Shown here: positions 59,766 through 64,000 of the stretch, in pieces | Layout: every line of letters starts with the position of its first letter | How positions within the stretch are numbered: the first letter of the stretch is position 1 | Source of the DNA: Lentzea sp033794685 | GTDB taxonomy: Bacteria; Actinomycetota; Actinomycetes; Mycobacteriales; Pseudonocardiaceae | Assembly (NCBI GenBank): GCA_033794685.1 | Contig: JARAYZ010000002.1 | DNA: 64,000 bases | Reading direction: 5' to 3' (one strand) | Notes under the pieces: model-generated | What the model saw: only the letters and a program-made list of their open reading frames with translations | Told to the model about the DNA's origin: nothing | Database searches by the model: none | Position numbers and translations under genes: made by a program

Positions 59766-60383
59766 ATGCCGTCGGCCAGCCGCGACGTCGACCCACGTCG
59801 CAAGCCCCGGCAGGTGCGCGCGGAACTCACCCGCGACCGCATCCTGACCGCGGCTGCTCACGTTTTCTCCGAGCACGGGTACGCCGCGGGCACCACGAAC
59901 CGCATCGCCGAACGCGCCCGCGTGTCGATCGGCTCGCTGTACCAGTACTTCCCGAACAAGGACTCGATCCTCGCCGAGCTGATGGTCCGTCACATCGACC
60001 GGGGCACCTGGACGCAGGCCGACCGGCTGGACTTCTCGCCGGGCAGCCTGGAATCCGTGGTGCGGGCGCTGGTCCGCGACGCGATCGACCACCACCGCGA
60101 CGACCCGCAGCTGCTGCGGATCATGATCGAGGAGGGGCAGTTCTCCGCGGAACTGCGCGACACCCTCGCCCGCCACAGCGAACACCGTTTCGCGCAGGTC
60201 CGGGACGTGTTCGCCCGCCACCCCGACGTCGACGTGCGGGACCTGGACACGGCGGTCGAGCTCGTCGTGTTCACCGTGGAGCTGAACACGCACCGGCTGG
60301 CCGCGTTCCAACGGCCGACCGAGACGTTCGAGCACGAACTCGTCGACATGATGACCAGGTACCTGCGCGGTCCCTCGGCGTGA
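59766..60383 (+). CDS. TetR-family transcriptional regulator
   Basis: 205 residues from ATG 59766, with GGAGG six bases upstream. HTH ~18-65: 'RAELTRDRILTAAAHVFSEHGYAAGTTNRIAERARVSIGSLYQYFPNKDSILAELMVRHI'. The C-terminal helical domain is of the TetR_C_type 'LESVVRALVRDAIDHHRDDPQLLRIM' sort. It is divergent from the fusion flavoprotein and likely represses it and itself through the palindrome at 59721. Confidence 0.95.
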   Translation: MPSASRDVDPRRKPRQVRAELTRDRILTAAAHVFSEHGYAAGTTNRIAERARVSIGSLYQYFPNKDSILAELMVRHIDRGTWTQADRLDFSPGSLESVVRALVRDAIDHHRDDPQLLRIMIEEGQFSAELRDTLARHSEHRFAQVRDVFARHPDVDVRDLDTAVELVVFTVELNTHRLAAFQRPTETFEHELVDMMTRYLRGPSA

Positions 60384-60395
60384 ACCGCCGCGGGG

Positions 60396-61610
60396 TCACC
60401 GGTTCAGGTACGCCGCCAGGCCACCGAGTTCCTCACCCGCGATGAAGACCGACCGCACGTGGATCAGCACCTCCTCGACGTGCGCGGCGCACCCCCAGGC
60501 CGCGTCGCCCCAGGAGTCGGCGACCTTCAGCTCGGCCGCCGCGGCGCACCCGGCCCTGCCGCCCAGCTGGCACAGTTCGGGGTGGGGTGCGCCGGAATGA
60601 GCGGCCGCGGCGACCCGCATCTGGGCGGTGAGCTCGGCGGCGGCGTCCGCACGGCGCTCGGCCTCCGCGCGCAGTTCCCGTTCCGCACGCACCGCTTCGG
60701 CCAGGGCTTCGCGAGCAGCCTCGGCGCGTGCCTCGGCGGCCTGGCGCGCCACCTCGTTGTGGTGCCGTTCGATCGCCAGCGCGGCCGTGCCGGCGAAGAC
60801 CCGGATGAGCGCGAAGTCGTTGTCCTGCGGGGCACGGGCCGCCGGGTGGTACATCGCGAACGTGCCGAGCAGGCTGCCGTCGCGCCCCAGGATCGGCGTC
60901 GACCAGCACGAGCCCAGCCCGGCCCGCTGAGCCAGGTCGCGGAAGTCGTCCCAGAACGGGTCGGTGGCGATGTCCGTGACGATGACCGGTTCACGCCGGT
61001 GCGCGGCCGTTCCGCAGGAGCCGACGCCTTCCCCGGTGGCGATGCCGTCGATGGCCTCGTTGTAGAAGGCGGGCAGGCTGGGAGCGGTGCCGTGGCGCAG
61101 GTGCAGGCCGTCGGGATCGGCCAGCAGGACCGACACGAACAGCTCCTCCGGCGCCAGTTCCTCGATGCACCGGGCCATCCCGTCGAGCACCTCGGACAGC
61201 GGAGCCTGCCGGGCGATCTGCTCCAGCAGCGCCCGATGCTCGGCCATCAACCGCTGGGCGTGCTTGACCTGGGTGGTCTCCACGCCGATCACGCGGACCC
61301 CGTGCACCGCGCCGGACGCGTCCCGGCGCGGCTCGCAGGTGAGGTCGAAGAACGTCTCCTGCGCGTGCGGGCCGCTGCCTCGCACCACCCGCACGTCACG
61401 GTCGGTGCGGGGCTCGCCGGTGCGGAGGACCTCGTCCAGCAGCGCGGTGAGCCCCTGACCGTTCTCACCGAAGGTGGCCTGGAAGGCCGGGTTGGCCGTC
61501 TCGACCACGTGCGCGGGCCCCGTGAACTTCGCGAACACCGCGGTGGACTGCCCGAACAGCGCGCGGAGATCCTCGTCCGTGCCCTGTTCAGATGTGCCGA
61601 ACGCCCTCAT
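60396..61610 (-). CDS. PAS-GAF sensor protein with coiled coil and Cys/His tail
   Basis: 404 residues from ATG 61610 (GAGAGGG six bases upstream). PAS ~10-125 ('FAKFTGPAHVVETANPAFQATFGENGQGLTALLDEVLRTGEP'), GAF ~140-290 ('LEQIARQAPLSEVLDGMARCIEELAPEELFVSVLLADPDGLHLR', 'GVGSCGTAAHRREPVIVTDIATDPFWDDFRDLAQRAGLGSCWSTPI'), coiled coil ~295-345. The last ~60 residues have Cys and His ('ELCQLGGRAGCAAAAELKVADSWGDAAWGCAAHVEEVLI'), a possible metal site or ligand-binding fold. No kinase, phosphatase or DNA-binding domain follows. It probably feeds a partner switch by binding. It lies downstream of the second YbdK-type ligase, same strand. Confidence 0.85.
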   Translation of the reverse strand: MRAFGTSEQGTDEDLRALFGQSTAVFAKFTGPAHVVETANPAFQATFGENGQGLTALLDEVLRTGEPRTDRDVRVVRGSGPHAQETFFDLTCEPRRDASGAVHGVRVIGVETTQVKHAQRLMAEHRALLEQIARQAPLSEVLDGMARCIEELAPEELFVSVLLADPDGLHLRHGTAPSLPAFYNEAIDGIATGEGVGSCGTAAHRREPVIVTDIATDPFWDDFRDLAQRAGLGSCWSTPILGRDGSLLGTFAMYHPAARAPQDNDFALIRVFAGTAALAIERHHNEVARQAAEARAEAAREALAEAVRAERELRAEAERRADAAAELTAQMRVAAAAHSGAPHPELCQLGGRAGCAAAAELKVADSWGDAAWGCAAHVEEVLIHVRSVFIAGEELGGLAAYLNR

Positions 61611-61722
61611 GGCCGCCCTCTCGCCATGCGTCACAGGCTCGCTGTTTGACCTCGGACGCCGTCTCTTGGCCTCGCGCCACCGCGAGGTGTCGAAGATCGT
61701 ACTCAACGCGGGAGGCCCCGTC

Positions 61723-62865
61723 TCAGCTGGCAGCGGTCTCCCGCGGCTCGGACCGGTCCGCGTTGTCGACGTCGAGCAGGGTCAGCAACGACGCCACGTC
61801 GCCTCCCCTGAACGCCTCCCGCTGCCGGTCCGCGCCGCCGCCCGCGCCGTCCAGCAGCCGCAGACCTCGTTGCACCGCGGGCAGATCACCGTTCGCCTCG
61901 AACACCGGCGTCAGCCGGTCCACCAGGTCGTCCAGCTGCCGCCGCACCGGCCGTTGCTCGCCGGACACCACGTCGAGCGTGCTGCCCCGAAGCCCTCCGT
62001 TGGACGCGCCCCAGCAGGCCTGGCGCAGTGTCTCCTGGGGAATCGGCTCGGCCTGCACGCCTCGTCCGACGTCGACGACCGCCTGCGCCACGAGTGCCCG
62101 GACGAGGGCCGCGAGCAGCACCGCCTCGTCCACGGTCGCCGCGACGTCCGAGACCCGCACCTCCACGGTGGGCAGGTCGGTGGCGGGCCGGACGTCCCAG
62201 TAGATCATCGCCCGGTCCAGCGCGGTGCCCGCCGTGATCATGGTGTCGCAGACTTCCTCGTACTGCTGCCACGACTCGAAGACCGGCGGCGGACCGGACA
62301 CCGGCCAGCGCGACCAGACGGTCGAACGCCAGCTCGCGAACCCCGTGTCCTCGCCGCCCGAGAACGGCGAGTTCGCGGTCACGGCGGCCAGCACGGGCAG
62401 CCACGGGCGCACGTGGTTGCACACCTGGACGGCGGTCTCCCGGTCGGGCACGGCGACGTGCACGTGACATCCGCAGATCAGCTGTTGTTCCGCCAGCGCA
62501 CCGAATTCACGTGCGATCCGCCGGTACCGCAGGCTGTCCGTCACCTCTCCGGTCGCCTCCCCCAGCGGGGGCGCCCCGACGGCGATGGCCCGGCAGCCCG
62601 CCGTGCGCGCGGCCTGTGCGACGCGGCGCCGGGTCTCGAGCAACTCCTGGCGCGCCTGCTCCACGTCACGGCACACGGTCGTGTTGATCTCCACCTGCGC
62701 GCCGGTGAGCTCGCGCTCGAGATCGAGCCCCAACTGCTCCCGCGCGACGGTGACGACCTCGTCCGCCCGGTTCACCGGCGCACCGGTCTCCGGGTCCACG
62801 AGGAGGAACTCCTCCTCCACACCTACCGTCGGACACCATTCGTCCTTCGATGGCGGTCTCTCCAC
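61723..62865 (-). CDS. YbdK-type carboxylate-amine ligase, copy 2
   Basis: 380 residues from GTG 62865. GCS2/YbdK family: 'TVGVEEEFLLVDPETGAPVNRADEVV', 'RELTGAQVEINTTVC', 'GCHVHVAVPDRETAVQVCNHVRPWLPVLAAVTANSPFSGGEDTGFASWRSTVWSRWPVSGPPP' and 'PTVEVRVSDVA'. It is about 50 residues longer than copy 1 (at 40000) at the C-terminus ('QREAFRGGDVASLLTLLDVDNADRSE'). ATP-dependent amide ligase, probably glutamate or another acid with an amine; substrates unknown. The SigB-type promoter P7 is the best of the window (GTTT-N15-GGGTAT). Confidence 0.92.
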   Translation of the reverse strand: MERPPSKDEWCPTVGVEEEFLLVDPETGAPVNRADEVVTVAREQLGLDLERELTGAQVEINTTVCRDVEQARQELLETRRRVAQAARTAGCRAIAVGAPPLGEATGEVTDSLRYRRIAREFGALAEQQLICGCHVHVAVPDRETAVQVCNHVRPWLPVLAAVTANSPFSGGEDTGFASWRSTVWSRWPVSGPPPVFESWQQYEEVCDTMITAGTALDRAMIYWDVRPATDLPTVEVRVSDVAATVDEAVLLAALVRALVAQAVVDVGRGVQAEPIPQETLRQACWGASNGGLRGSTLDVVSGEQRPVRRQLDDLVDRLTPVFEANGDLPAVQRGLRLLDGAGGGADRQREAFRGGDVASLLTLLDVDNADRSEPRETAAS

Positions 62866-62898
62866 GTCACACCGTCCTGCTCATAGGGGAACCGCCGA

Positions 62899-62923
62899 AT
62901 ACCCCTTCAGCGCAACCGGAAAC
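62899..62923 (-). promoter_or_regulatory. SigB/SigF-type promoter P7
   Basis: Coding strand GTTT (complement 62920-62923), 15-nt spacer, GGGTAT (complement 62899-62904), a full match to the stress-sigma consensus, 33 bp before the ligase start. Confidence 0.8.
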
Positions 62924-62990
62924 CCGAATGGGTGACATAGCGAAAGGCGGGGCCGGCATCAGCCGGCCCCGCCCTGTGATCACCTCGTGG

Positions 62991-64000
62991 TCACGCCTTC
63001 ACGGAGTGCTTCCCGTGCGTCCAGGACGAGGCGTCGCCGCCGTCGCCCGCCGGACCGGAGTGGCCACCGACAGTGGTGCTGTGGTTGGAGGCGTCGCCGG
63101 TCGGACCAGTGGCACCGGTGTCACCGGAGTCGCCCGAGGTGACCTCGGTCCAGGACTTGGTGCCGTGGTTCTTCCAGTCGTGCTTCCAGCCTGAGTGCTT
63201 CCAGCCGTGGTTCTTCCAGCCGTGGCACTTGTCGCCGCGGTGGCCGTCCCACTTCTTGTTCTCGGTCTTCACCACGGCCGAGTTGCCGCCGGTGTCACCG
63301 GAGTTCCCGGAGTTGCCCGAGTTCCCGGTGGTGNNNNNNNNNNNNNNNNNNNNNNNNNNNNNNNNNNNNNNNNNNNNNNNNNNNNNNNNNNNNNNNNNNN
63401 NNNNNNNNNNNNNNNNNNNNNNNNNNNNNNNNGGCGTTGTTCGAGCTGGTGGCGTTGCCACCGTTGCCCGAGTTGCCGCCGTTGCCCGCGGTGGCCTCAG
63501 TGGAGCCGTTGTTGCCGTGCTTGCTCCACTTGCCGTGGTTCCAGGACTTCTTGCCCTGCTCGGTCACTGCCCACGCGTCGCCGCCGTCACCGGCCGGGCC
63601 GGAGTTGCCACCCACGGTGTTGCTGTGGTTGGAGGCGTCACCGGTCGAACCGGTGGCACCCGTGTCGCCGGAGTCGCCCGACGTGACGGTCGTCCAGGAC
63701 TTGGTGCTGTTCCAGGACTTCCCGTGGCCCTTGTCCGAACCGGTCGAGCGCACGACGGCCTTGTTGCCGCCGGTGTCACCGGAGTTCCCGGAGTTGCCCG
63801 AGTTCCCGGTGGTGGCGTTGTTCGAGCTGGTGGCGTTGCCACCGTTGCCCGAGTTGCCGCCGTTGCCCGCGGTGGCCTCAGTGGAGCCGTTGTTGCCGTG
63901 CTTGCTCCACTTCTGGTCCTTGCTCACTGCCTTCGCGTCGCCGCCGTCACCGGCGGGACCCGAGTTCCCACCCACGGTGTTGCTGTGGTTGGAGGCGTCA
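62991..64000 (-). CDS. Gly/Asn/Ser/Thr-rich 120-residue-repeat protein (partial, interrupted by N gap)
   Basis: The C-terminus is at 62991 (stop); the start lies beyond the right edge. Repeat units of 360 bp (120 codons) contain 'GGNSGPAGDGGDA', 'KHGNNGSTEATAGNGGNSGNGGNATSSNNATTGNSGNSGNSGDTGGN' and 'SWTTVTSGDSGDTGATGSTGDASNHS'. The last unit has a basic/aromatic insert ('HGWKNHGWKHSGWKHDWKNHG'). Low-complexity Gly-X-X runs suggest an extracellular, collagen-like or fibrous protein, but the signal peptide is not in view. Reading frame is broken by the N gap only because of its length (see findings). Confidence 0.8.
63334..63432. other. Assembly gap of 99 N inside the repeat gene
   Basis: Left flank ends ..CCGGTGGTG and right flank begins GGCGTTGTTCG. 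In the intact unit these words adjoin as ..GGTGGTGGCGTTGTTCG, so the flanks overlap by one G. Removing 100 bases restores the frame. The true number of repeats is unknown. Confidence 0.9.

Noticed and set aside
55164..60445. Very long plus-strand open frames (843 and 917 codons)
   Set aside because: They are antisense to the GH32 and fusion-flavoprotein genes, which have clear motifs and ribosome sites; the plus-strand products are low-complexity Arg/Val/Pro-rich.
63334..63462. Frameshift or pseudogene in the repeat protein
   Set aside because: The frame change is explained by the length of the N run; removing it and one duplicated G restores the frame.
62991..64000. CRISPR array
   Set aside because: The 360-bp repeats are in frame, translate into Gly-rich protein and have no 20-40 bp repeat/spacer pattern.

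Overview
High-GC actinobacterial chromosome segment, most likely from the Pseudonocardiaceae (a Lentzea/Saccharothrix/Amycolatopsis-like organism). This is inferred from the GC-rich third codon positions, frequent GTG and TTG starts, ATGA/GTGA/TGATG gene overlaps, F420-type luciferase-like oxidoreductases, CBM2-bearing secreted enzymes and an Rpf-LysM protein. I see no tRNA, rRNA, CRISPR array, transposase or phage gene. A run of 99 N lies at 63334-63432.

Layout. (a) 0-8 kb: end of a glycosidase-like gene, a TetR/aldehyde dehydrogenase pair, an LLM oxidoreductase/LysR/TauD-type dioxygenase group with two copies of a LysR-like site, a CGNR regulator, an EamA exporter and a secreted DUF4082 protein. 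(b) 8.2-11 kb: a coupled response regulator, sensor kinase and small P-loop kinase. (c) 10.9-14.9 kb: two coupled secreted beta-helix proteins with CBM2 domains. (d) 15-30 kb: metabolic and housekeeping genes, including an amine oxidase, a NYN-domain protein, paaK, a split YeiH-type transporter, modABC, a threonine dehydratase-like enzyme, a cation antiporter and a resuscitation-promoting factor.

(e) 31-53 kb is the most interesting part: a stress-signalling island. It holds a seven-gene coupled operon (rsbR-rsbS-rsbT, an ATPase-PP2C fusion, a hybrid kinase, a REC-PP2C phosphatase, an RsbW-like kinase; 53158 down to 46853), further PP2C/STAS/GAF/PAS/ANTAR proteins (32-38.3 kb) and a glycosyltransferase. 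Between them lie genes preceded by GTTT-N15-GGGTAC-like elements, the promoter type used by actinobacterial stress sigma factors of the SigB/SigF family. I found seven such elements with an identical 15-nt spacer. They precede a degenerate heme-oxygenase-like (HDO) protein, a YbdK-type carboxylate-amine ligase plus an intact HDO enzyme, a zinc alcohol dehydrogenase, a DUF4383 membrane protein, katE plus an ankyrin gene, a 95-aa protein and, at 62.9 kb, a second YbdK-type ligase. The sigma factor itself is not in the window. My reading is that stressosome and partner-switch proteins are clustered with part of their own regulon, including a ligase/HDO/dehydrogenase set of unknown product.

(f) 53.5-64 kb: a methyltransferase, a DUF899 protein, a secreted GH32 enzyme behind a perfect 18-bp palindrome, a PNPOx/ferredoxin-reductase fusion divergent from its probable TetR regulator, a PAS-GAF protein with a Cys/His tail, the second ligase, and a Gly/Asn/Ser-rich 120-residue-repeat protein that runs off the window and contains the assembly gap.
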